DNA of 64,000 nt, taken from assembly GCF_015207005.2 (NCBI RefSeq), contig NZ_JADEXS020000001.1:1922001-1986000 (forward strand), given 5' to 3'. Below are positions 23,008 through 30,893 of the stretch, piece after piece (position 1 is the stretch's first letter; each line of letters begins with the position of its first letter). Source of the stretch: Desmonostoc muscorum LEGE 12446. GTDB taxonomy: Bacteria; Cyanobacteriota; Cyanobacteriia; Cyanobacteriales; Nostocaceae. Made by a program: the position numbers and the translations under genes. The notes under the pieces were generated by a model. That model ran no database searches. It worked only from the letters and a program-made list of their open reading frames with translations, and was not told where the DNA came from.

Positions 23008-25950
23008 ATGTCAGACCCACAGCTCACAGTATCCCCGAAGTCTCGTTCAGAGCAAGCCAATGCTCAGGCTTCTCTGTTGAATGGACATCTCCCCTCGCAC
23101 AATAGCCAGAATACCATTCGGATTCGGGGTGCTAGGCAGCATAATCTGAAAAATATTGACTTGGAATTGCCACGCGATCGCTTGATTGTGTTCACTGGCG
23201 TTTCTGGTTCTGGTAAGTCTTCTTTGGCGTTTGATACGATTTTCGCTGAAGGTCAACGTCGCTATGTGGAATCCCTCAGCGCCTACGCAAGGCAATTTTT
23301 AGGACAATTGGATAAGCCGGATGTGGAGGCGATTGAAGGCTTAAGTCCAGCCATTTCCATTGACCAAAAGTCAACGTCTCATAACCCCCGTTCCACTGTG
23401 GGTACGGTGACGGAGATTTATGACTATTTGCGGCTGTTGTTTGGTCGCGCTGGCGAACCCCATTGTCCGATTTGCGATCGCTGTATTGCACCCCAGACAA
23501 TCGATGAGATGTGCGATCGCATTCTGGAATTACCAGATCGTACTCGTTTCCAAATTCTTGCACCCGTCGTTCGGGGGAAAAAAGGCACACAGCGTAAGCT
23601 TTTGTCAAGTCTAGCTTCCCAAGGTTTTGTCCGTGTGCGTGTTGACGGCGAGGTGCGCGAACTATCAGATTCCATTGAATTGGATAAAAATTTAACTCAC
23701 ACCATCGAAGTAGTCATTGACCGCTTAGTGAAAAAAGATGGTATCCAAGAGCGTTTGGTTGATTCTTTATCTACGTGCTTAAAACAATCCGGTGGCATTG
23801 CGACCATAGTCATTGGTCATGAGTCATCTAAGGAAACCCCGTCTAGTACCGAAGGCGGGGGGTCTGAGGAAGAATTAGTATTTTCGGAAAATTTTGCTTG
23901 TCCAGAACATGGGGCGGTGATGGAGGAATTATCGCCGCGATTGTTCTCGTTTAATTCACCTTACGGTGCTTGTCCCCATTGTCATGGAATTGGTACTTTA
24001 AGAAAATTTGCGCCGGATTTAATCGTACCAGACCCGGAAGCACCAGTGTATGCTGCGATCGCTCCTTGGTCGGAAAAAGATAATTCTTATTATTTGGAAT
24101 TGCTCTACAGTGTAGGGCAAGCTTATGGATTTGAATTACAAACAAATTGGAGCAAGCTGACAGCAGAACAGCAGCAGACTCTTTTGTATGGAGAAAAAGA
24201 AGAAACTACAAAAACAGATAAAAAACAAATTTTTAAAGGTATTGTTCCAATTTTACAACGGCAATATGAAGGTGGTTCGGAGTTAGTTAAGCAAAAATTA
24301 GAGCAGTATTTAATCGATCAGCCCTGTGATGTTTGTGGGGGAAAACGGTTAAAGCCTGAAGCTTTGGCGGTGAAGTTGGGACAATATGGAATTTTAGATT
24401 TAACTAGTGTATCGATTCGGGATTGTCGAGAGAGAATTGAGCAATTCAAGTTGAGCGATCGCCAGTTGCAAATTGCTGATTTAGTCCTCAGAGAAATTAA
24501 AGCCAGATTGCAATTTTTGTTAGATGTCGGTTTAGATTACCTCACCCTTGACCGTCCAGCAATGACCCTTTCTGGTGGCGAAGCCCAACGCATTCGTTTA
24601 GCAACACAAATTGGTTCTGGTTTAACAGGAGTTCTCTACGTTTTAGATGAACCAAGTATTGGTTTGCATCAACGAGATAATGGCAGATTGCTGAAAACTT
24701 TAACGAAATTGCGCGATTTAGGTAATACCTTAATTGTCGTTGAACACGACGAAGAAACAATTCGTGCAGCCAACTATATAGTTGATATTGGCCCTGGTGC
24801 AGGAATTCACGGCGGAAATATTATCGCCCAAGGTGATTTAGAAGCATTATTAGCAGCAGAAGATTCGTTGACGGGTGCTTATTTATCAGGAAGGCGAGTA
24901 ATTAATACGCCACCAGAACGCCGAGACGGAAATGGACGCAGCTTAATCATTAAAAATGCCCATCGCAACAATTTAAGAAATATAGATGTAGAAATTCCAT
25001 TAGGGAAACTTGTTGCTGTGACTGGTGTATCTGGTTCTGGAAAATCTACCTTAATTAACGAGTTACTTTATCCATCATTACAACATCATTTAACGAAGAA
25101 AGTTCCCTTACCGAAAGACTTAGAGAAAATTCAGGGATTAAATGCAGTTGATAAGGCGATTGTAATAGATCAATCGCCCATTGGACGCACACCACGTTCT
25201 AATCCTGCAACTTACACAGGAATTTTCGATGCCATTCGGGATGTGTTTTCCCAAACAGTAGAAGCCAAAGCTAGGGGTTACAAACCTGGACAATTTTCTT
25301 TCAATGTTAAAGGTGGACGTTGCGAAGCTTGTAGCGGACAAGGTGTGAATGTTATTGAAATGAACTTTCTCCCTGATGTTTACGTGCAATGCGAAATTTG
25401 TAAAGGTGCAAGATACAACCGGGAAACATTGCAAGTGAAGTATAAAGACAAATCTATTTCTGATGTTCTCAACATGACAGTTGAGGAAAGTTTAGATTTT
25501 TTCCAAAATATTCCCAAAGCGATCGCCCGTTTGCAAACTTTATTTGATGTCGGCTTGGGTTATATTCAATTGGGACAACCTGCGACAACTTTATCAGGTG
25601 GTGAAGCGCAACGCGTAAAATTGGCAACAGAATTATCTCGACGCGCCACAGGTAAGACACTGTATTTAATAGATGAACCAACAACAGGGTTATCTTTTTA
25701 CGATGTCCACAAATTGTTAGATGTATTGCAAAGATTGGTGGATAAAGGCAATTCAATTTTAGTAATTGAACACAACTTAGATGTGATTCGTTGTGCAGAT
25801 TGGGTGATAGATTTGGGGCCAGAAGGTGGCGATAAAGGTGGAGAATTGATTGCTGTGGGGACACCGGAGGAAGTTGCAGCAAATCCGAAGTCTTATACTG
25901 GGCAATATTTGCAGCATGTTTTGCAGCAGTATCCAGCGGTGAAAAAGTAG
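23008..25950 (+). CDS. uvrA: Excinuclease ABC subunit A
   Basis: A 980-residue DNA-damage recognition ATPase of nucleotide excision repair; it acts as a dimer with UvrB. Two ABC modules are present, each with Walker A (GVSGSGKSSLAF near 70; GVSGSGKSTLINEL near 675) and signature (LSGGEAQRIRLA; LSGGEAQRVKLA). Zinc motifs CPICDRC, CDVCGGKRLKPEA and CEACSGQGV...CEICKGARY are complete. Length is slightly over the usual 940-970 because of a Ser/Glu-rich insert (KETPSSTEGGGSEEE). ATG 23008 is preferred; an in-frame TTG lies 12 bases upstream. Monocistronic. Confidence 0.97.
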   Translation: MSDPQLTVSPKSRSEQANAQASLLNGHLPSHNSQNTIRIRGARQHNLKNIDLELPRDRLIVFTGVSGSGKSSLAFDTIFAEGQRRYVESLSAYARQFLGQLDKPDVEAIEGLSPAISIDQKSTSHNPRSTVGTVTEIYDYLRLLFGRAGEPHCPICDRCIAPQTIDEMCDRILELPDRTRFQILAPVVRGKKGTQRKLLSSLASQGFVRVRVDGEVRELSDSIELDKNLTHTIEVVIDRLVKKDGIQERLVDSLSTCLKQSGGIATIVIGHESSKETPSSTEGGGSEEELVFSENFACPEHGAVMEELSPRLFSFNSPYGACPHCHGIGTLRKFAPDLIVPDPEAPVYAAIAPWSEKDNSYYLELLYSVGQAYGFELQTNWSKLTAEQQQTLLYGEKEETTKTDKKQIFKGIVPILQRQYEGGSELVKQKLEQYLIDQPCDVCGGKRLKPEALAVKLGQYGILDLTSVSIRDCRERIEQFKLSDRQLQIADLVLREIKARLQFLLDVGLDYLTLDRPAMTLSGGEAQRIRLATQIGSGLTGVLYVLDEPSIGLHQRDNGRLLKTLTKLRDLGNTLIVVEHDEETIRAANYIVDIGPGAGIHGGNIIAQGDLEALLAAEDSLTGAYLSGRRVINTPPERRDGNGRSLIIKNAHRNNLRNIDVEIPLGKLVAVTGVSGSGKSTLINELLYPSLQHHLTKKVPLPKDLEKIQGLNAVDKAIVIDQSPIGRTPRSNPATYTGIFDAIRDVFSQTVEAKARGYKPGQFSFNVKGGRCEACSGQGVNVIEMNFLPDVYVQCEICKGARYNRETLQVKYKDKSISDVLNMTVEESLDFFQNIPKAIARLQTLFDVGLGYIQLGQPATTLSGGEAQRVKLATELSRRATGKTLYLIDEPTTGLSFYDVHKLLDVLQRLVDKGNSILVIEHNLDVIRCADWVIDLGPEGGDKGGELIAVGTPEEVAANPKSYTGQYLQHVLQQYPAVKK

Positions 25951-25993
25951 TAATGATGCATTAGCTTGACTCTTGTGGGATGGGCGTCTCGCC

Positions 25994-26582
25994 ATTGGTG
26001 TCAAGTTAAAGCTGAAGCCCAAATGTCAAGCGACCTGGCGGCGTTGCGTCGGTGTCGTTGACGAGCAGCTTTGACTTGACCCATAGAACGTTGATGCTCA
26101 ACCAACCAAGGAATGAGCTGTAATTGTGAATTCTGCGATCAGTAGGCAAACTCTCAAGGCGTTGAGATAACGCTTGACGACTCACTGACATGGCCTCTAC
26201 CCACAATAATCCTTCGACTTCTAGGCAGCGCAGCACATCTGTTAAATAATGTATTTGTCGGTACAGTAAACTCAGTACTATTGCTGCCATCACAGGTAGG
26301 GTTAGTACGCGTAGGCTTTGCCCGCCGAAGGCATCGCGCAAGCTCCGTTCTTTATCTTTTACCCCTTTGAGATTGGCAAATGTCCCTGGAGTGACTAGCT
26401 CAATCAACCGTGATTCTATTTCCTCACTTGTTGGGGCAGGGGAAGTTACCTGATGTCGAAAGTCTGGATTTCCTTGTTTCTTTCGTGGCTTAGTCATGGC
26501 TATTCTCAACACCATTGTGTTCAGTTTAGCCATTGAGTTCTACCCACTTGACAAGAATCTAATTTTCTTAACTTGACACCAA
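25994..26582 (-). mobile_element. Internally deleted IS with intact 16-bp terminal repeats
   Basis: The ends are ATTGGTGTCAAGTTAA (25994-26009) and its exact reverse complement (26567-26582). The 589-bp element holds only the N-terminal part of a transposase. Outside each end lies one arm of a GC-rich palindrome (GGGCGTCTCGCC on the left; GGCGAGACGCCC within the right flank), so the element may have inserted in a dispersed palindromic repeat. It may still be mobilised in trans. Confidence 0.75.
26006..26533 (-). pseudogene. Transposase, N-terminal fragment (IS4-like)
   Basis: A 175-residue frame beginning with a basic segment and continuing as PTSEEIESRLIELVTPGTFANL and YRQIHYLTDVLRCLEVEGLL. 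This is typical of the N-terminal domain of IS4-group transposases. The catalytic DDE core is lacking, and the frame runs to the terminal repeat (TFGLQL). A full enzyme would be about 400 residues, so an internal deletion has removed most of it. Confidence 0.7.
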
Positions 26583-26672
26583 TGGCATCTTGCCCGCCCA
26601 GTTCATAGGGCGGGCGAGACGCCCACCCCACAATAAATAATTGGATATTTTTTTATTTGGAAGTCCCTTAGT
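26583..26672. repeat. GC-rich palindrome and half of an AGGGACTTCCAA-type MITE
   Basis: GGCATCTTGCCCGCCC, eight bases, then GGGCGGGCGAGACGCC form an imperfect hairpin (26583-26622). It is followed by TTATTTGGAAGTCCCTTA, the same terminus as the MITE at 3107-3207. The left half of this element is displaced or lost at the IS insertion. Confidence 0.6.
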
Positions 26673-26690
26673 TGAGTGCAGCAGCGATGT

Positions 26691-27020
26691 CTACGACAAG
26701 GCTTGCGCCAACGCATCCCCTAACTGTTTCAATGTTCTTTCTTTTACAAAGTCAGCCGCCGCCCGTGCAGACTCCGCTAAGATAGTGTCTGTGTTAGGTG
26801 TTAATTTCAGCGCACCACCCAAGTAGCCGAGTGACTTGACATAAGAATCAGATAAATTAGTCGAAGCCAGTCGTTTTACAGTCTGATAATCGCCGTTACG
26901 AAAGGCAGATAGAGCATGAAGATGTAAATCATTTTCAGGATTTCCCAAAACATTCAGAATTGCAACAACAGCTTCATTGACTCGTTCTAGTGTTAATTCT
27001 TGCATTTGTATAGCTTGCAT
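26691..27020 (-). CDS. Hypothetical helical protein
   Basis: A 109-residue soluble, helix-rich protein (MQAIQMQELTLERVNEAVVA...TLKQLGDALAQALS) of unknown family. The start is well supported: GGAGATAACT immediately precedes the ATG. No signal peptide, membrane segment or catalytic motif is visible. It is alone on its strand, with the deleted IS downstream. The reverse frame has no merit. Confidence 0.55.
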   Translation of the reverse strand: MQAIQMQELTLERVNEAVVAILNVLGNPENDLHLHALSAFRNGDYQTVKRLASTNLSDSYVKSLGYLGGALKLTPNTDTILAESARAAADFVKERTLKQLGDALAQALS

Positions 27021-27634
27021 AGTTATCTCCAGTTTTCAAAATTTTCACACATCACCTGGGACAAGTACAGTATGTCCCAGTTAGCATCCAAGTGTTCTTT
27101 TACAATAATTAGAGCAAAAAGCTTATAACTGATGTTTGGCAAACCGATTTGTCACCAACGTTTTGACAAATAATGTTGTTGTCGTCAGTGAAATTTATTG
27201 CCTAGCGGATTCATCCCTGGGCTGGTTTTGTATTCTGACTTCTGATTTTTAACACAGTTTGGGGGTTTAATTCCCCTGCCTCTACAGGCAGAACGTTTTG
27301 TGTCGGGGTTAAATCCCCGTTACAAAACGTAATTACGAATTACGAATTACGAATTACGAATTATTTTAAATTTCCTATGTGTAAGTCAAGTAGAGAATAA
27401 ATCTCTATTAATCAAGATATAACCTGGCGTTAATTTTGACTCATTAGATTGTATGACAAACTTAAAAATTTTTGTCTAGTTAAGTGACCTAAATTGCAAA
27501 CAAGCTTTTGTTAACACGAGGTTATTAACTATTCAAAATCTGTGGCATTTCACGTCAAGAATTGATGGCTTTTTCTGTCAGTAATCAAGATTTGCCTTTA
27601 CGAGATTTTTTATGTCGCAAGAGAGGATAGTTTG
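27021..27634. promoter_or_regulatory. Upstream region of the PhoX-like gene, with repeats and a possible PHO-type box
   Basis: About 610 bases without a gene. Tandem ACGAATT heptamers lie at about 27332-27362. A GTTAACAC-GAG-GTTATTAA arrangement at 27510-27528 loosely follows the 8-3-8 layout of cyanobacterial PhoB/SphR boxes. This would suit a phosphatase gene, but only weak matches to CTTAACCT are seen. A GAGAGGA ribosome site precedes the ATG. Confidence 0.35.
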
Positions 27635-29995
27635 ATGTCTACATTCAGTCGCAGACAAATTTTAATCTTTTTTGCTGGCAGTGCTGGTGCTGCTGTGTTG
27701 GGAGACACCATTCTAGATGGTATTTCTAGTGTTGCAGGAGCAAATAATACGCCACTGAGCTTTACACCAGTGCGTTTACCCCATCCGCTACCCGCTTATC
27801 AACAGCAGAAAAGTTTCTTGCCGACGGGAATCGGTCAGGGACAGGTACTCAATGCATCTGCAAATGCAAAGTTAAATAGCTACAACGTACTTGATGATGT
27901 GGTAGTGCCACCAGAGTACGAACGTTATGTAATTGTCAGCTGGGGCGATCGCGTATTTCCCAATAACGATGATTATTTCGGCTACAACTGTGATTATACA
28001 GGTTTTATTCCCCTTGGCAGAACCAATGACGCAGGTTATTTGTGGGTCAATCACGAATACGTCAGTTTTCCTTTTGCCGATCTAGTACCAGAAACTCCAG
28101 CTGATGTTAAAGGATTCCCTACGGCCTTTGAATCAGTAATTGGCTGGGCTTTACCTACCACCAGAGGTCTTGAATTTGACGGGGAAGCTTTATATAACTT
28201 AGGCGGTTCAATCGTCCGTATCTCCAGCCGTAATTCCAATAACCGTTATGCTGTGGTCAAAGGTGATGCGAGAAATCGTCGCCTTCATGGCCTTTCTGGG
28301 TTGGGAATTAATAGCCAAAGGAGTGATGAATATAAAAATGTCACTTCTTGGGGAAGTCGCAGCCACCAGAAAGGTGACCAAAACTATTTAATCGGAACTG
28401 GCCCAGCCGCAACTCAAGTATTTAACCTCTCCTCCGATGGACTAGGTAACAAAATTATTGGCACTGCCTATAACTGCTCTGGCGGTACAACTCCTTGGGG
28501 AACTATTTTAAGTGGTGAAGAAAACTTTCAAGGAAGTACGGCATTTTTCGTTGGTGTCACCGAATCGGTCACCTCTAATGGTACTCAAACAGGTTACACC
28601 GATGGTACCACTGGTAAGACCTTCGGTTTAGTTGGGGAAAAATACGGTTGGATTGTGGAAATTGACCCCGTTAATCCCAATTTCCGCCCTCGCAAACACA
28701 CTTGGTTAGGTCGTTTCCGCCATGAAAACGTCGGTATCCGTGCCGAAGCTAAAAAACCATTAATCGCCTATCTGGGAGATGACAGACGTGGGGGACACAC
28801 CTGGAAATTTGTCAGTGCAGGTGTGATTTCTTCGCCAACCAGTAAAGCCAACAGCAGCTTATGGGAAAGCGGTACTTTATATGTCGCCCGTTACAATCCA
28901 AATGGTACGGGTCAATGGATACCCTTAAATTTGAACACTCCCACTAATCCCATTCCCCCATCGGTAATTTCTTCTGTGGAGTTTGCCGCTTTGGGTTCGG
29001 CTCAAAGAAATGGTCTTTTATCCCTACCAAGACGCAATGGTGTTGCAGGTCAAACCACAGATGGTGGTTCCCTCCCAGTCGATCGCACCAATGAAGCAGA
29101 GAGACTACCTGCTTATCAAGGTAAGAAGCTATCTGATTTCTACACTTCCCAAGGTGCTATCCTCACTGATGCTTTCTTAGCAGCCAACTTGGCCGGCGGC
29201 ACCCCCACCGCACGTCCAGAAGATTTGGAAGTGCATCCGACCACCAAAGAAGTTTTCATTGCTTATACTGATGGTGCGCCGGGAAGCGACGGTTATCCAG
29301 ATTCCCGCATTTTCCAGGTTGCCAAGTTAAGTACAGATCCTAACGCGACTCAGCAATCTGGAGGATTGTACAAGATTATTGAAGATAGTGCCGATGGTAC
29401 AGGTCTAACCTTCCGTTGGCAGAGATTTGCCCAAGGTGGAGAAGCCGGATCTATTTCTGGTGCTGGTTTTGCCAATGTAGATAACCTAGTCTTCGATAAT
29501 AAAGCAAATATCTGGGGTGTAACGGATATGTCTACCGACACTCACAATGGTTTTGGCCTTGGTGCTGCCGGAACTCCGACTACCATCAATCATGCAGTTG
29601 CTGGTAATGTTTCTTCCTTTACCGGAGTTTTTGGTAATAACTGGCTATTCTACATTCCTACTACTGGTACTCATGCCGGAAAGTTAATACCTTTTGCTCA
29701 TGGACCAGTGCGTTGTGAGATGACCGGCCCAACTTTTGTAGGAGATACTCTAATTATTGCCGTACAACATCCTGGTGAAAATTGTCCGATTAATGACGGA
29801 ACAATACTGAGTCGGGATATTGAATTACTCGATTTGAATGGTACTACATTCAATCAGGTTCGCACTGTACCTCGTGGCAGTAGTTGGCCAAGTAACATCA
29901 CAACCGCTGACGGTGGTAAGGGTCAACCTCAAGGTCTACCCAAACCATCTGTGATTGCCATCAAACGCAAGAATCCTACTGGTAGTTTTATTTAG
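27635..29995 (+). CDS. PhoX-family phosphatase (DUF839), Tat-exported
   Basis: A 786-residue protein. The N-terminus SRRQILIFFAGSAGAAVLG is a twin-arginine signal, so the enzyme folds in the cytoplasm before export. Mature-region blocks typical of PhoX/DUF839 are GYNCDYTGFIP, GYLWVNHEYVS, LSGEENFQGS, RKHTWLGRFRHENVGI and LIAYLGDDRRGGHTWKFVS, which hold the Ca/Fe ligands in characterised PhoX. The late block ARPEDLEVHPTTKEVFIAYTD is also conserved. Likely an extracytoplasmic alkaline phosphomonoesterase or phosphodiesterase; the substrate is not known. ATG 27635 preferred over the preceding TTG. Monocistronic. Confidence 0.88.
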   Translation: MSTFSRRQILIFFAGSAGAAVLGDTILDGISSVAGANNTPLSFTPVRLPHPLPAYQQQKSFLPTGIGQGQVLNASANAKLNSYNVLDDVVVPPEYERYVIVSWGDRVFPNNDDYFGYNCDYTGFIPLGRTNDAGYLWVNHEYVSFPFADLVPETPADVKGFPTAFESVIGWALPTTRGLEFDGEALYNLGGSIVRISSRNSNNRYAVVKGDARNRRLHGLSGLGINSQRSDEYKNVTSWGSRSHQKGDQNYLIGTGPAATQVFNLSSDGLGNKIIGTAYNCSGGTTPWGTILSGEENFQGSTAFFVGVTESVTSNGTQTGYTDGTTGKTFGLVGEKYGWIVEIDPVNPNFRPRKHTWLGRFRHENVGIRAEAKKPLIAYLGDDRRGGHTWKFVSAGVISSPTSKANSSLWESGTLYVARYNPNGTGQWIPLNLNTPTNPIPPSVISSVEFAALGSAQRNGLLSLPRRNGVAGQTTDGGSLPVDRTNEAERLPAYQGKKLSDFYTSQGAILTDAFLAANLAGGTPTARPEDLEVHPTTKEVFIAYTDGAPGSDGYPDSRIFQVAKLSTDPNATQQSGGLYKIIEDSADGTGLTFRWQRFAQGGEAGSISGAGFANVDNLVFDNKANIWGVTDMSTDTHNGFGLGAAGTPTTINHAVAGNVSSFTGVFGNNWLFYIPTTGTHAGKLIPFAHGPVRCEMTGPTFVGDTLIIAVQHPGENCPINDGTILSRDIELLDLNGTTFNQVRTVPRGSSWPSNITTADGGKGQPQGLPKPSVIAIKRKNPTGSFI

Positions 29996-29996
29996 G

Positions 29997-30043
29997 AAAA
30001 TTAATGTAGAGGCGTTAAATAATAACGTCTCTACATTAATTTT
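29997..30043. terminator. Bidirectional terminator hairpin
   Basis: AAAATTAATGTAGAGGCGTTA, five bases, then its reverse complement with one mismatch (30023-30043). A-rich and T-rich outer arms make it work in both directions. It lies between the convergent phosphatase gene (ends 29995) and the PEP-CTERM gene (ends 30054), exactly where a shared terminator is expected. Confidence 0.8.
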
Positions 30044-30053
30044 CACGTTGACT

Positions 30054-30614
30054 CTAGTTTGTTACTCCAAATGCTTTTTTCTTGCGCTTCATCCCTAAGG
30101 CCATAGCAGCGGCGATCGCTATACCACCAACAGTCATCGGTTCTGGTACGGGTGTACTCTTAGTATAGGTCACTGTACCCACCTCTGTTGTAGACAATAA
30201 GTCAGCACTGAGAATGCTATAAAATTTTGTTCCTCCTGTATTTGGGTTACCAGGATCGTTACCAATAAAAAACTGATCTTCAACTAAATAGCTCAGTCCT
30301 GACAGGTTACCATTTGCAAAGCTGACTACAGGAGATACTGGGTAATCAAAATCACTCGCCTCTGTATACTGAGTACCCAAGTAGTCGAACAAAATGGATA
30401 ATCCATTGCTAACCCCTAAAGTTTCGTCACCTATCCCGGTTAAGGTGGAGTCATCATACTGAAAAGAGCCAAAATATTGACCAGGATTATCGCCAGATGT
30501 CGCATTCACGCTGAAACCGTAATTAACCAAGGCAGCTTGTGTTGGTTTAGCAACAGCACCAACCGAGATAGCAACTGCAAAAGCAGCAATACTAATATCT
30601 TTAGCTAATTTCAT
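30054..30614 (-). CDS. PEP-CTERM sorting-domain protein
   Basis: A 186-residue secreted protein. It has a signal peptide (MKLAKDISIAAFAVAISVGA, cleavage near AKPTQA) and a C-terminal PEP-CTERM tail made of VPEPMTVGGIAIAAAM followed by basic MKRKKK. Such tails direct proteins to an exosortase-type system, often with exopolysaccharide. The middle (~130 residues) is beta-rich with Asp/Gly (FSVNATSGDNPGQYFGSFQY), common to cyanobacterial PEP-CTERM proteins. ATG 30614 is chosen because the signal peptide begins there; an in-frame TTG at 30629 is possible. No exosortase gene is in the window. Confidence 0.82.
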   Translation of the reverse strand: MKLAKDISIAAFAVAISVGAVAKPTQAALVNYGFSVNATSGDNPGQYFGSFQYDDSTLTGIGDETLGVSNGLSILFDYLGTQYTEASDFDYPVSPVVSFANGNLSGLSYLVEDQFFIGNDPGNPNTGGTKFYSILSADLLSTTEVGTVTYTKSTPVPEPMTVGGIAIAAAMALGMKRKKKAFGVTN

Positions 30615-30852
30615 CAGAAAATACTCCAAAGCTCAAAAGCGAATAATTCTGTAATTTCACTTAAATAAGCTTTGAACCAATGTGTGTAGGTTAAGAAATA
30701 ACCAACAAAAGATGATCTTCGTTAAATCTTCAATTTTGTCAGGTAGATATAAACTTTGTGTAAACAAACATCCCTGTGCAAATTGCCGTTGTGATAATTT
30801 TGGCATTGCCAAAACTTCAGATCGCAATCATCTTCACCAAGGAGGCCGTTAA

Positions 30853-30875
30853 TGACTGTTAACCGTTAACAGTCA
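30853..30875. terminator. Perfect 11-bp inverted repeat at the 3' end of the peptidase gene
   Basis: TGACTGTTAAC, one base, then GTTAACAGTCA. It lies 19 bases beyond the stop of the S8 peptidase gene on the minus strand. It has no clear T-run but could end or stabilise that transcript. The same ACAGTTA/TAACTGT core occurs in the hairpin before uvrA. Confidence 0.5.
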
Positions 30876-30893
30876 ACACTCAACGTGAAATCT

